A stretch of 64,000 nucleotides of DNA. Origin: Cristatella mucedo. Taxonomy: Eukaryota > Bryozoa > Phylactolaemata > Cristatellidae. The stretch lies in the NCBI GenBank assembly GCA_009760855.2, contig WPIO01000009.1:5400001-5464000 (forward strand), in the 5' to 3' direction. Below, one piece after another: positions 46,307 to 56,534 of this stretch. The translations under genes and the position numbers were made by a program. A model generated the notes under the pieces. The model did no database searches. It had not been told where the DNA came from and saw only the letters and a list, made by a program, of their open reading frames with translations. Within the stretch, counting starts at the first letter, position 1. Each line of letters begins with the position of its first letter.

Positions 46307-48565
46307 GTGGACAAGTTTTTGAAATCTGTTTGTGATGCAGGTCTTCTTGATCTGCTTTCAGACTCGCCCGGCAGCCTCGATACCCTCACTGATGCGATGA
46401 CCATGACACTCAGGAGTGTTCTTGACAAGCATGCTCCCGTCCGCTCTATCCGTGTTCATAGTCGTGGAGATTCCTTTAAATTTACAAAAAAGCTCCTTAA
46501 GATGCGCCGGGTTAAGCGCAGGCTGGAACGTCGTTTCAAGGAATCGGGGTCTGAGGCAGATCTAGTCAATTTAAAAGACTTCCTTCGAGTTTACACCCGA
46601 AAGCTTAAAAAAGCCAGGGCTTCTTTTTTCATTAGAAAGCTGAATTCCTGCCAGTCGGACACTAAACAGATTTATAAGACAGTAAACCATTTACTGGCCA
46701 ATGCTGTGAGGTCTGACTCCCCAGATATTAAGGGCTCAGCCGAAAAGTTTTCAGCCTTCTTTATTGAAGAAATTGTGCACATTCGTGCCTCCATTAAGCC
46801 CCATCCGACCAAAGCAATCGCCGTTCCTCAACATGTGACCTTAATTAAAAGGTTCTCCGATGTTTCTGCCTGTGATGTGGCTGGCTTAATAAGGTCTAGC
46901 AAAAAGAGCTCGTCTCCTGAAGACCCTATACCTTCATCTCTGTGGTCTTCACCAGCAGACCAACTTAGCCCTGCCATAACCAAGATTTCTAATGCTTCTT
47001 TGGGAAGAGGGGTCGTCCCCAAGTCCTTTAAATCGGCAATCGTTTGACCTATTCTTAAAGAGCCTGGATTAGACACAGAGGTCCTAGCAAACTATCGCCT
47101 AGTTACCCTTCTTCCGTTCTTATCAAAGATTCTTGAAAAAATGACTGCTAAGCAGCTGGTTGAACACATTGAAAATAATGGAATGTCAGAAACATTTCAA
47201 TCAGGGTTCAAGAGGCAGCACTCTACTGAAACTGCTCTCCTCCGTGTTAACAATGACATTCTACGTGGCAACGACAACGGGAATGTCACTGCCCTAGCTC
47301 TGCTAGATCTGTCTGCTGCCTTCGATACCATTGATCACGAAGTTCTGCTTGAACGATTGAGAACAACGATCGGTCTGGCAGACGAAGCACTGGCGTGGTT
47401 TAAATCATATTTGTCTGATCGTCTTCAATTGGTGTCGTGTGGGGGTCAGGTCTCAGACACGAGAAGGGTCACCTGTGGAGTCCCTCAAGGGTCTGTACTT
47501 GGTCCCTTGCTGTTCTCCATTTATACGCAACCTCTGGGAAAAATGATTAAGGCCCATGGAATAGGATATCACTTCTATGCTGACGATACTCAGTTGTATT
47601 TGTCATTCAAACCGTCGGAATCTGCTGCGGCAACTGAGAAACTGAATGCTTGCCTTGCCGATATTCGATCCTGGATGTCGGAAAACTTCCTGAAATTAAA
47701 TGATGATAAAACCGAACTGCTGCTCACAGGGCACCCTAAGCGTGTGGCTGGATTAAAAGGCTTTGCCGTTTTAATAGGTGATTCTATTGTGCGGCCATCA
47801 CCACGTGCTCGAAATTTAGGTGTCGTGTTCGACAGCTGCCTTAATTTCCAAAGCTTCATTCAGAAGACAGCCTCTACAGCTAGCCATCACATCCGATCCC
47901 TATCCAAGATTAGGAGCTGTCTCCCACAGTTGCTTGTAAAATATTTAACTAGCTCCTTAGTTCTGTCTCGGCTTGATTATTGTAATTTTCTTTTGGCTGG
48001 GCTGCCAAAGAAAGCTATTATGCCACTACAGCTGACTATGAATATGGCTGCAAAGCTAGTCTTCAAGTCCCGGTGGTTTGAGCAAGTGTCTCCTTTGCTA
48101 AAAGAGCTAGGATGGTTGCCGGTTGAGCAACAGATACAGAGCAAAGTTCTTATGCTGACCCACAAGGCCCGCCACGGCTTGGCTCCTTCATACCTAGCTG
48201 AACTGCTGCATCAGTTTCAGCCTGTTCGCGCCCTCGGGTCCTGTGTGGACAATAAATTAGCTGTCCCATTCCTCCGCTTAAAGACAGTTGGCGACAGAAG
48301 CTTTAGCTCTGCAGGTCCTAGACAGTGGAACTCGCTTCCACAATTCTTACGCAACGACAACTACTCTCCTACTGCCGATTATGGCACATCTTTTTCAGCG
48401 GTCCTGAGCTGCTACTTCTATGCTACTCACTACTTCAACTGCTCTCCTGACTCAACTATGCTTCCCACTTTCTCTTTGTTGCGTGAGACGAAGTGTGTTG
48501 GCTACCGAATGCGTACCGAAAGCCGCTTAGGCTGTGAGTCCGCTATACAAAACTCTCTAGCGTAA
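46307..48565 (+). pseudogene. L-A reverse transcriptase, one in-frame TGA
   Basis: One frame runs from 46307 to the stop at 48565, interrupted only by TGA at 47045-47047. A CGA arginine codon is the likely ancestor, since the neighbourhood (PILKEPGLD) is the usual N-terminal RT block and often has Arg there. RT motifs: LLDLSAAFDTIDHEVL (motif A), TCGVPQGSVLGPLLFSIY (motif B), YHFYADDTQLYLSF (motif C, catalytic YADD) and FLKLNDDKTELLLTG (motif D region). The C-terminal part contains RLDYCNFLLAGLP and RQWNSLPQFLR, the usual ending of CR1/L2-type elements. The enzyme would copy the element RNA at the nicked target. Confidence 0.88.
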
Positions 48566-48622
48566 CACGTACATGGTCTTTATGACTTTGTGGAGTTACA
48601 GACGGAGATACGTTAGCCTCTT

Positions 48623-48904
48623 TGAACGATTCTAGAACAAAACCCGAGCGCTAGGACATGCTTCCTGTCATTTACGTTAGGCATCAGCGGATCTATGCAT
48701 CTCAGAAGACGATAATGTGTACGGCGTTTAGATTTTTTTTAGTATAAGACATGAAGATTTACTTTGAGATAACGTCGGTGGACAGTAAAGTAGAGCTGGA
48801 AACTGGAAGCCGGAAGGTCAAGAGGGGTTATTGCAGTTGGGATAGATTCCCTTATCTCGCTTGTCTTTTTTGCTAACAAGAAAACTATCGAATAATAATA
48901 AAAA
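48623..48904. other. Unique sequence, no gene seen
   Basis: Separates the L-A 3' end from the inverted L-B copy. Confidence 0.4.
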
Positions 48905-50065
48905 TAAAAATAATTATTATTATTATGCATTTGATAAAGCGCCCTCAGAGAACTTAATCTCTTTCTAGGCGCTCTACATTTGCTGCAGAGTGAAATGCAA
49001 TTGAATGGTCAGTAAAATCATGCTTGAAAAACAAAGGAAATGAATAATATGGTTAGGGGTGACATGCACAGGGTCAGCATGCAAATGTGGTTAGTGGCAG
49101 CATGCACAGTGTCAGCACGCATAAGCACATCAAGGACGAATCACAGGGACCCACTAAATGCCGTCCTAAATATGTGTGTTTATATGTTCCTTTTAAATGT
49201 GGTCAGGTCAGGGGATGTTCTAACGTAAGTCGGGAGGGAGTTCCAGGCTTTAGGAGCATACGAACTACATGCAAGGTCTCCAAAGGATTTGAGGTTTGTA
49301 CGAGGTATTTGTAGACTTGGATTCCGAGCGGTGGTACGACGCTTGGCCTGATGGGGGAGTATATCTGAGAGATAGGCTGGAGCCAAAAAATGAATTGACC
49401 TAAAAGTGAGCGACAAAACCTTGAAGTCAATCCGTTGCTTGACTGGTAGCCAGTGCAGGTCGGCGAGAAGTGGAGTAATGTGGTGACTGCGACGCTGACG
49501 ACAGACAAGCCTAGCTGCAGAGTTTTGCACCAGCTGCAATCGCCTGATCGCACATGCTGGTAGGCCAGTAAGCAGTGAGTTGCAGAAGTCGAGACGGGAT
49601 GTCACGAATGCATGGACCAACTTGGACTGGTATCTTTATCGAAACAAGCCCGAATTTCAGCAATGTTATATAGCTGAAAATAGGCAGATTTGACTGTGGA
49701 GCTGATATGGTCGTCTAACGAGAGCTCGCTTTGGAATATGACACCTAGATTTCGAGCTGATTCAACTGGAGATATGCTGGCAGAGCCAATTTTGAGCCTC
49801 AGCCTATCCAATCTCTGAATCACACTGGGTTTGCCCATTACTAGTAAGTTTGTTTTATCATCGTTTAGTTTTAGAAAATTTGCTGCCATCCATGTGCGGA
49901 TGTCATCAATGCATGCAGCAAGTGAGTTGAGAGAATTTGAGGTGCTCGAAGGCTGGGAGGGATCAAAGCAAAGGTACAACTGAGTGTCATCCGCATAGAA
50001 GTGAAACCCTAGATTGTGCTTGGCAGTCACATCAGCAAGAGGGAGAGTATAAACCGTGAAAAGAA
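48905..50065 (-). mobile_element. LINE L-B, 5'-truncated, relatively young copy
   Basis: Minus-strand element whose 3' end starts with (ATT)n at about 48905-48925 and whose 5' break is at about 50065, within the RT just after the GSVLGP block. Two long frames remain: 49602-50030 (FHFYADDTQLYLCFD, LKLNDDKTNLLVMGK, SARNLGVIFQSELSLDD) and 49180-49620 ([20 protein letters not shown], then [12 protein letters not shown]). They overlap out of frame, which means a single frameshift near 49610. Catalytic YADD is present, but the N-terminal RT and endonuclease are missing, so it cannot move by itself. Confidence 0.88.
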
Positions 50066-51300
50066 CCTGGATTAGACAGCTGCGAGGATCACTTGATCAC
50101 GTGCGAGCCTGAAAGCCTTATGGAGATGATTGTGGGTCGACATCAGTGATTCTGTATCGTGTATTTGATTTAACTATGCTGTATCTAAGTAATACTCGGC
50201 CTAGGCTAGGATGCATTGGAATAGACTGCAATACTTTTTGAATGCTAGTCTAGGGATTACGCTGTTTTCTAATGTACTTTTACCAGCCATTGCTTGGCAG
50301 TCCATGCTAGCTTAACGTCAACAATAAACTTGATGGTATCTGGGCAATTGCCTACACTGCCCTTATTCATAGGAGCAAACTAATCCATAAAATTGACTGG
50401 CTTCGCATTGTACCAGTCCCATAGCAAAGGGTGATTAAGCCGTAGAGAAGATGGAGCTACTTTCTTCGGACTATATCGGTATCAAAAAGCCTTACATATT
50501 TCGAGATTCACACACTATTCACACACTGAAGCAGACACACACTACACTGCAGATATAATGAGATCCGCATGGGGTCAGAGGTATTGAATCTTGTATTAAC
50601 AGGATTAGACAGCTTATAGTAGCGGGAGAATATTAGAGCGACTCGGTGACGTATGACTCGGTGACCTTTTCTGCGAATGGAGGCATGCACTTGAACCAGC
50701 AGAAAAAGATTCAGCTCAAAAATAGTCGGTGCATGGGAAATCAGACCAAAAATGATATTAAATCACGTGCTGCAGTGCGAGAACGTAAAATATAGTAAAG
50801 ATAGTTAGATATTTAGCGGCTATTACCCCCACCCGGCTTGCAGTGTGCACTGGCGGGTTTCCTGCTACATGTCTTGAACTACAAAAACTACAGCACAGCG
50901 GAACTTGTTTTGGAACGCAGAATTGAAGTGGAAGCAGTTAAATACAAAATGTGGCAACTCTCGGTAGCTTGTGAAAGATTGCTGCTACTACCATGGGCAG
51001 CTTACTGTCTGTCGGAGGAGGAACTCGGTGCGAGAGTTACCAGGACTGATAAAGCTTACCACGGCTTCGAAGGGACAGTGAAGCGACTGGAGATCGTTTT
51101 GCGAAGAGCGAGACCGCAAGTCTCGGCTCCGCCACCAGTTATCGTTGACCTCGGGGTCAACTCAGACAGAGTAGCCCGTATACCGGCGGCATCGGTTGCA
51201 ATCGGTCGGTCGGTCCTTCGTCCGGTTCAGCCAGGCCTCGCTCACAGCGAACCGAGTAGTAGGTGATTTTTTCTTTTGGCAGCCTCACCCTCGAATAGAA
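50066..51300. other. Unique sequence at the left flank of the viral block
   Basis: Mixed composition. One plus-strand frame (50838-51266, 142 codons) has no motif I recognise, is Arg/Val-rich at its end, and may be chance. GC content falls sharply between about 51260 and 51480, where the viral block begins. Confidence 0.4.
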
Positions 51301-51498
51301 CATTTTTTTCTCTCGATCTCGCCTCTGCTCGATCTCGTTACAAAATGTACTATTCAAGTGTGCGTCTACCAAATGGAAACCCCCCCCCGACTACTCAACA
51401 AATGCAGATTCCAGATTTCTAAAAATTTCTGCAAACTTTACTCAACTTTATACTATAGTAATTTTTTTTCAATTAAATAAATTTTATTAGTGTATACA

Positions 51499-51675
51499 AA
51501 TGCCATTTTCATATATTTCTAGCGCATTGTTAAGAAGGAAAGGAGAACGTGCAGCTAGATGGAAAAAACGAGTTATAAATATATTTAATAAATATTGTTT
51601 CAATAGTTCTGGTGTACCTACTAACGTTAAAGAACTTACTACGTTTATTACAAAGTACACTATTTTTAGAAAATA
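51499..51675 (+). CDS. Small basic viral protein (58 aa), unrecognised
   Basis: An intact 58-codon frame preceded by GTATACAAATG, which resembles the start-proximal motif of other genes in this block. The N-terminal third is Arg/Lys-rich (LLRRKGERAARWKKR), the C-terminal part neutral. A small DNA-binding or virion protein is possible, but no family is recognised. The opposite strand has an overlapping open frame (51487-51681) that lacks this motif. Confidence 0.5.
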
Positions 51676-51750
51676 ATACATTTTTATTTGACAGAATTTA
51701 TAGATAACAAAGCCTTATCTTTTATATTGTATTAATAAAAAGACTATATC

Positions 51751-52110
51751 ATGGAAAAACTACGTGTAATTAAACATATTAAAGAATATAAAGGAAAAAG
51801 GATATCAGATTTTAAAAGGATGAGTTGGATAGAGAAATATAAGGAGCTTTTATTATTTAATTCAAAAATAGAATGTAAAGATTGAAGTCATTGTAAACAT
51901 GATACTAATAAATATTTCTGTGATGAAGATGAATATTCTTGGAAATCTTGTTATGATTGTAAGAATGAACTAGATGAACTTAGAAAGATTATGCTACCAG
52001 AAATTAAAATAACAGATTATAGGGATGATTATGTAAGTCTTGGATGTAATTGAATGTTTCCAGGGTGTCATCATGAACCTTTCAATACAGGTAGAAGACC
52101 ATGGAAGTAA
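51751..52110 (+). pseudogene. Cys/His-rich viral protein with two in-frame TGA codons
   Basis: A 119-codon frame from ATG 51751 to TAA 52108-52110, broken only by TGA at 51883-51885 and 52051-52053. Both TGAs sit in Cys/His-rich contexts (IECKD-stop-SHCKH; LGCN-stop-MFPGCHH). The pairs CKD..HCKH, SCYDC and GCN..PGCHH suggest one or two zinc-binding modules. TGG to TGA mutation (Trp lost) explains both stops simply. Function unknown. Confidence 0.55.
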
Positions 52111-52133
52111 ATCTAGACAATTAATATAGGCCA

Positions 52134-52508
52134 ATGTCAGACCTTCGAAGTAAATACGCTAATGATAAACATAACAAAATACTTTTAGACAATGATAGAA
52201 TTAAAGGCTGCTTAACTACATTAGTAAGAGTTAAATACTGTTTTCAATTCATAGGTATTTTATTATCCCTTGCAATTACAGTAACCAGTACTTACATTCC
52301 AAAACATGAGGATTGTTCTCATGTAGTAACTGTTTTAGGAAGTTTAGCAACAATGATAATCTCAATAGATAGTACAATATCACAAATTGATAGAAGGAAA
52401 AGATCTACTCGTCAAGCAAATCATAACTTAGTTTCAAAGATTGTTGATCCTTTAGATGATGATAAAATAACTAAAGAAAAATTCAATGAAATATTAATTT
52501 TCCATTAG
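52134..52508 (+). CDS. Two-pass membrane protein (124 aa)
   Basis: Intact frame, start preceded by ATATAGGCCAATG. A charged N-terminal 35 residues is followed by two hydrophobic segments, about residues 38-53 (FQFIGILLSLAITVTS) and 63-78 (HVVTVLGSLATMIIS), then a basic RRKRS stretch and a charged tail. The layout suggests a small viral membrane or envelope-associated protein. No named family is recognised. Confidence 0.6.
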   Translation: MSDLRSKYANDKHNKILLDNDRIKGCLTTLVRVKYCFQFIGILLSLAITVTSTYIPKHEDCSHVVTVLGSLATMIISIDSTISQIDRRKRSTRQANHNLVSKIVDPLDDDKITKEKFNEILIFH

Positions 52509-52510
52509 AA

Positions 52511-52869
52511 AATTTAAGTGATACTAAGGCTTAATAACTTTTAATTCCTCTCTAAAAAAAACTCCTTATAACATCATTTACCCAAAAGCGAACCGGTTGT
52601 TCTTGCAATACCATTATTCCTACAATAGTATGTTTAGTTAAACTCCATATCGCATCTGTAGCTCTTTATCTATTTTCATCTTCTCCTTCACCTGGTTCTA
52701 ATAAATATTTAACAGTTGTTCCAAGTTTTAATAACTTTTCTTGTTCTCCTACTTTTCTATGATATTTTGGTTTCTATTTTGGGTTTTTTTACTTTTACTT
52801 TTTCTTTTTTATTGCTTTAACAGTTTTTTCACCAGTTGCTTTTGTAATGGTATTATTTAGATAATCAAT
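52511..52869. other. Decayed viral sequence, probably integrase C-terminal region
   Basis: AT-rich, with short minus-strand frames only. It lies downstream of the integrase in its direction of reading and may hold the remains of its C-terminal (often chromodomain-like) part, but I see no clear motif. Confidence 0.35.
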
Positions 52870-53345
52870 AATCTTTGATAAATTATAAATCCACCCTCTG
52901 TTTCTAGTATATTCTCCTTTATTGATACTATCTATTTCTTTTTATACTGTGCAATAAATGCTCTCTCAGCAACTGTTGTATTCATTCTTTCAACTAATGC
53001 AACACTCTTTTTACTAGTACCGTCAATAATTTGTTTCATGTTTTTTCATTTCTTTAGCAAACTCTCCTTTAAACTCTGATCCTGGATCTACTGTCATTTT
53101 CTTTGGCCATTTCAATGGACCTTTATTGTAAATATCTATTATTGCTTTTGTTACTTCTATAGAAGACTTTGTTTTGAGGTCTTGAATCTTTATATCTACT
53201 AGCAACATCAATAACACTCAGTGCATATTTATATCCAGAATCATTAGGCATGTATAAAATGTCTGCTTGATGATTTTCATTGCGCTCAACAATATTAAAG
53301 AAACCTTATGGAATATTCTTAGTTCTTGGTTTGAATATTTGACTT
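52870..53345 (-). pseudogene. Retroviral-type (Polinton) integrase, broken
   Basis: Minus-strand segments in shifting frames carry the three parts of a DDE integrase core. QADILYMPN with DVASRY holds the first Asp region (about 53190-53260). VDPGSEFKGEF holds the second Asp (about 53075-53110, within the open frame 53023-53217). ALVERMN holds the Glu (about 52995-53010). Such an enzyme joins the element ends to host DNA. The core is cut by at least two frameshifts (about 53160-53220 and 53030-53050), so it is inactive. Spacing and the ExK/R-rich context fit Polinton integrases better than retrovirus gag-pol, since no RT or protease flanks it. Confidence 0.75.
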
Positions 53346-53407
53346 ATATCTGAGTCAGGATTGAATTTACCTTCTTTTTTCTTTTATTTAGAGTTAAAAA
53401 TGACATT

Positions 53408-53416
53408 CTATAGAGA
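53408..53416 (+). promoter_or_regulatory. Start-proximal motif CTATAGAGA
   Basis: Directly precedes the ATG at 53417 of the zinc-ribbon gene. One member of the TATATAGA-like set in this block. Confidence 0.5.
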
Positions 53417-53669
53417 ATGGAAATATTTTGTGAAAAATGTTTAAATACATTTAAAGAAACTGAATATCTTGAAGGAAATCATTTTTATTGCCATAAAAAA
53501 TAGACCAAAAAGAAAATATGAAATACATTGTGATATCTGTGATAAAGATATGCAAGAAACAGAATTTGATTCTAGTCTTATGCGTAATGATTCAATTATA
53601 ATGTGTTCATACTGTAACATAAATACTAACTCTTTAAAAAAGAGAGACCAACAAAGTTATATTCATTAG
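53417..53669 (+). pseudogene. Small zinc-ribbon protein, frameshifted
   Basis: The ATG at 53417 opens a frame with FCEKC and FYCHKK, ending at TAG 53501-53503. An overlapping frame (53469-53669) continues with HCDICDK and MCSYCN. Together they look like two CxxC pairs of zinc ribbons split by a frameshift. Viral zinc-ribbon proteins of this size are often transcription or nucleic-acid binding factors. Function not known here. Confidence 0.5.
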
Positions 53670-53829
53670 TTAAGAAGTACTTAAAAAAACAATGTTGCTC
53701 TACTTCCTTACATCATTGTTTATATCATGAAGCTATTTGTGCTATTTCAAAAATATTCCCTCTTGTTACAGGTAAACGTAAAGCAACAAAGTTAAAAGAG
53801 TTAATAGTCTTACTATTTCATTATACTTT

Positions 53830-54686
53830 TCAGGAGGGTACATAACTGACCAAGATATTTACTCTTAGTTTTCCAGTTGTATCAATGAAGTAATACTCTG
53901 TTGGAAGTCTTGTAAAATATTCATAATACTTTAAGTCCACACCTGTTGGAGAAGTATTTATTGCTCTTACATCGCCAGATACAGCAGTTGTATCAGTATT
54001 AGGTTTTAGAAACATACAATTAGATGCTCCAATAACTATAACATTTAATATCATTATAGGTGGAGCTGTTTTATTTGTCCAGGAATAAGGTGTTGATAGA
54101 TTTAGTATTGAGTTCTTTGCATTGATATCTATTGATAGAGCTAGTACTTCTGTTATTTTTTTAACTGTTTTATCTGCATAAGATTTAGTTGCAACGTCAG
54201 AAGCATTAACAGGCTCTGCAACATTAGTTATTGAATATCCACCCATATCAATATTTGTTGTTGAAGCAAATGCTTTAAGTAAAACATCCCTCTTCATTGA
54301 ACCGTAAGTAACACAATAGTCATCATTTAACACTGTTGGTTTGCTATTCCTTGAATTCCAATAAGTAGATGTTATAGCGTAACTATTCATATTTAAATCA
54401 CTTAACATTATATCACCAGTTCTTTTAACATAATTACTTACTTGACTAAAATTAACAGCATCAGTAGGATTAACACCTGCTCCAAGATTGGTAATTGTTC
54501 ACCAGCAAGATTAAATGTTGTTCCTGAATTAACAACAAAGTTAGTATCTGCATAAGACTTTGTTACTGCATCACTATCATTAATTGGATCAGATAAATTT
54601 TTAATTTTATTACCATTTGCATTCAAATCTGAAAGTATAATACCATTAACTTTTGATACGAAATCTTCACTGTGAACTTTTGTCAT
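53830..54686 (-). pseudogene. Fibre-like (receptor-binding) protein A, one frameshift
   Basis: The first part (54438-54686) contains the repeat KIKNLSDPINDSDAVTKSYADTNF. A one-base shift near 54505-54515 moves reading into the frame of 53830-54408, which has the same repeat type (ITNVAEPVNASDVATKSYAD) and ends in a C-terminal domain with aromatic/Gly patches. The unit 'N.I.NL.DP.....A..KSY.D' recurs in four other genes of this block and is typical of trimeric fibre shafts or collars of viruses and phages. The start ATG at 54686 is preceded by ATATATAGACA. A cell-attachment role is inferred from repeats and context only. Confidence 0.65.
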
Positions 54687-54689
54687 TGT

Positions 54690-54697
54690 CTATATAT
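54690..54697 (-). promoter_or_regulatory. Start-proximal motif ATATATAG
   Basis: The minus strand reads ATATATAGACAATG into the fibre A start. Confidence 0.55.
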
Positions 54698-54788
54698 TCA
54701 TTAATTAATATTTTACTTTTATTTAATATTTCTCTAACTACTAGAACAATCCTTGCAAATCGCTTATAATCTTTTTCCTCAACAACTT

Positions 54789-55500
54789 TTATCTCAACTT
54801 TTTTATATAATATTTTATATCAAAACCAAACTTTTTATTGTTAAAACGACCATATTCACTTACTATATCAAATTCAAAATCATAATACTTCTCATATTTA
54901 AGTAAATACATAAACAATGGTTCGTGAATGGGCATATCAAAAACATAATTCGTTGGTAATCTAAGTGTTCCAGCTGCAACATAATCTCTTTGAGGTTCTT
55001 TGCAATTTAAATCTTAAACGAAGATTTCAAATTCACTATAGAAACATCTGCTTAGTTTCAACACATGTAAACCAAGAAGACACTGAGCAAGATACTGTTT
55101 TGGTACCAATTCTTCAACTATACTACGACTCCATAAACATTTTATCTCAATTAACGTGTCTTCATCTATAATTCCATCAGCTGAATAACGATAAACTTTA
55201 TCACTAGTAAAACATTCATTTGAATTTTCAATCTTTCTATCTAATTTCATTTCTAAATATTTAGAAGCTATTGGCTAAAATACTTTACCAAATAACATTT
55301 GCGGAAATCTCATCGGTTGTGAATTTGAAATATATTTTTTTAGTTTATTATTCTATTAGTAATTAATTCTATATCACAATCAATTTGTGAACCAAAACCA
55401 TATCATTTCCTGAAACAAAATACACTTCTGATCCACCAATTTTTAAACTCATAGCCCTCTTCCACTCATCAGACCCTTGAATAAAACTTGTTTTTTGCAT
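54789..55500 (-). pseudogene. YqaJ/lambda-exonuclease-like nuclease, broken
   Basis: The ATG at 55500 opens FIQGSDEWKRAMSLKIGGS, the N-terminal pattern of YqaJ-type nucleases (QGSDEW... then GGS/ASN). After a damaged stretch (about 55270-55400) the frame 55014-55250 carries the catalytic-type signature SADGIIDEDTLIEIKC, i.e. D-x(n)-E-x-K. A further frame (to TAA 54791-54789) continues with TLRLPTNYVFDMPIHEPLF. Enzymes of this family are 5'-3' exonucleases used by phages and large DNA viruses in recombination and replication. At about 235 residues the length fits. At least two lesions inactivate it. Confidence 0.7.
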
Positions 55501-55523
55501 TATATTTAGTCTTTATAATTTTA

Positions 55524-56503
55524 TTAAAAATATTTTCCATCGTAAACAGTCATTCCTTTACTGCAAGTAAAGTTAGCTCCACTACCATTCGAAGTTAGTT
55601 CAGAGCTATTCTCACAAATAGTCAAGTAATGAATGAGAACACCTCCAGCAGGAATGGCATTACTATTAAATTCAATAGTTACATCAAGTCTAGAAGTCAC
55701 TCTCAGAGGTTCATCGTTGCATTGCAAGTCACCAACATTAATAGGATAAAGTGTTATCTACTCAGGATAAGTAAGTAACACCAACAGGTTCAGTAACCTC
55801 ATTAAGACCAAGGTATTGCTTTCTGAAAGTTGTGAAATCCATATAAGACGGTGCACACTTTCCTTTTTTTAGGTTCACTCGCCCTTAAAACAGAAGGAAA
55901 TTGCTTAGATCCATTAGCAAGTACAGAAACACTCTTAATATCACAATGGTTGTAAGTGCAAGGATTTTCAGTATTACTATCATATTTAGCATAATTTTGA
56001 GCTGCAACAATTAACCATCTAACTTTATCAATTGTATTTTGAACTGATAAAGTTTTAGTGAATTTAGTTGCTTGGTTAAGAGCTGTTATAGTAACGTTTT
56101 CATAATGTCTAACTCTGTAATTTAGTCTAGTTTTTTTTTATCTCTTACTTGAGATATCTGCAAGTGCTCTTTGTATACTTTCTTTTGGTATAACACATGG
56201 AACAACAAGTCTCATTTTCGTCATTGCGATTTTGAAAGCATTCCAAGTACCATCTGCAGCAATACCAGCACCTCTAGAAGCCATGATATTTGCTGCACCA
56301 GTTGCTCCAGTCATAATAGCATCTCTATCTAATCTACCAACTCTTGTCATTTCAAGTGTAAATGGAATATTATAAAGAATTTTATTCATATCAGCACAAA
56401 AACCAGAGATTATTGATAGAGGGAGAGCAATACTAAAGTTTCCATTTTCATCAACAATGTTGTTTATAACACCCCTTCTATATACAAATCTAAATATACA
56501 CAA
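55524..56503 (-). pseudogene. Probable double-jelly-roll major capsid protein, broken
   Basis: The N-terminal frame (56138-56503) has LPLSIISGFCADMNKILYN, close to a block conserved in capsid proteins of invertebrate Polinton/adintovirus-like elements. The next part, reached through an in-frame TAA at 56140-56138, has VRWLIVAAQNYAK and YNHCDIKSVSVLANG. The C-terminal frame (55524-55727) has DEPLRVTSRLDVTIEF and AIPAGGVLIHYL. These blocks in this order match the major capsid family I recall, but the fold is inferred. No ATG opens the frame. A GTATATAGA motif sits just before AGG at 56476-56474, where ATG would be expected. Further frameshifts occur at about 55730-55880. Confidence 0.6.
56480..56487 (-). 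promoter_or_regulatory. Start-proximal motif TATATAG before lost capsid start
   Basis: The minus strand reads GTATATAGAAGGGG. AGG replaces the expected ATG of the capsid gene. Confidence 0.5.
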
Positions 56504-56534
56504 ACAAATAAAAACAAAACAAAAATTAGATTAG

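Larger units (their letters stand above)
45230..48622 (+). mobile_element. LINE L-A, nearly intact APE-RT retrotransposon
   Basis: The element encodes an apurinic-type endonuclease and then a reverse transcriptase, the order found in CR1/L2/Jockey-group LINEs. Only two lesions break the coding region: a frameshift near 46280-46300 and a TGA at 47045-47047. The 3' end is TCTTTATGACTTTGTGGAG, then TACAGACGGAGATAC, shared with the fragments at 16519 and, inverted, at 44863 and 39655. The 5' limit is uncertain and is set by the start of the open frame. Few lesions and close match to the other 3' ends suggest recent activity of the family in this genome. Confidence 0.9.

Noticed and set aside
50838-51266. 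A 142-codon frame as a host or viral gene
   Set aside because: No recognisable motif, and it lies in host-like composition at the block edge. Chance remains likely.
53023-53217. A retrovirus or LTR retrotransposon as source of the integrase
   Set aside because: No RT, RNase H, aspartic protease or LTR lies nearby, while capsid, PLA2 and PolB genes do, which fits a Polinton-like element.
54965-55171. A plus-strand frame inside the YqaJ-like nuclease
   Set aside because: It is antisense to the segment carrying the D-x(n)-E-x-K signature on the minus strand.
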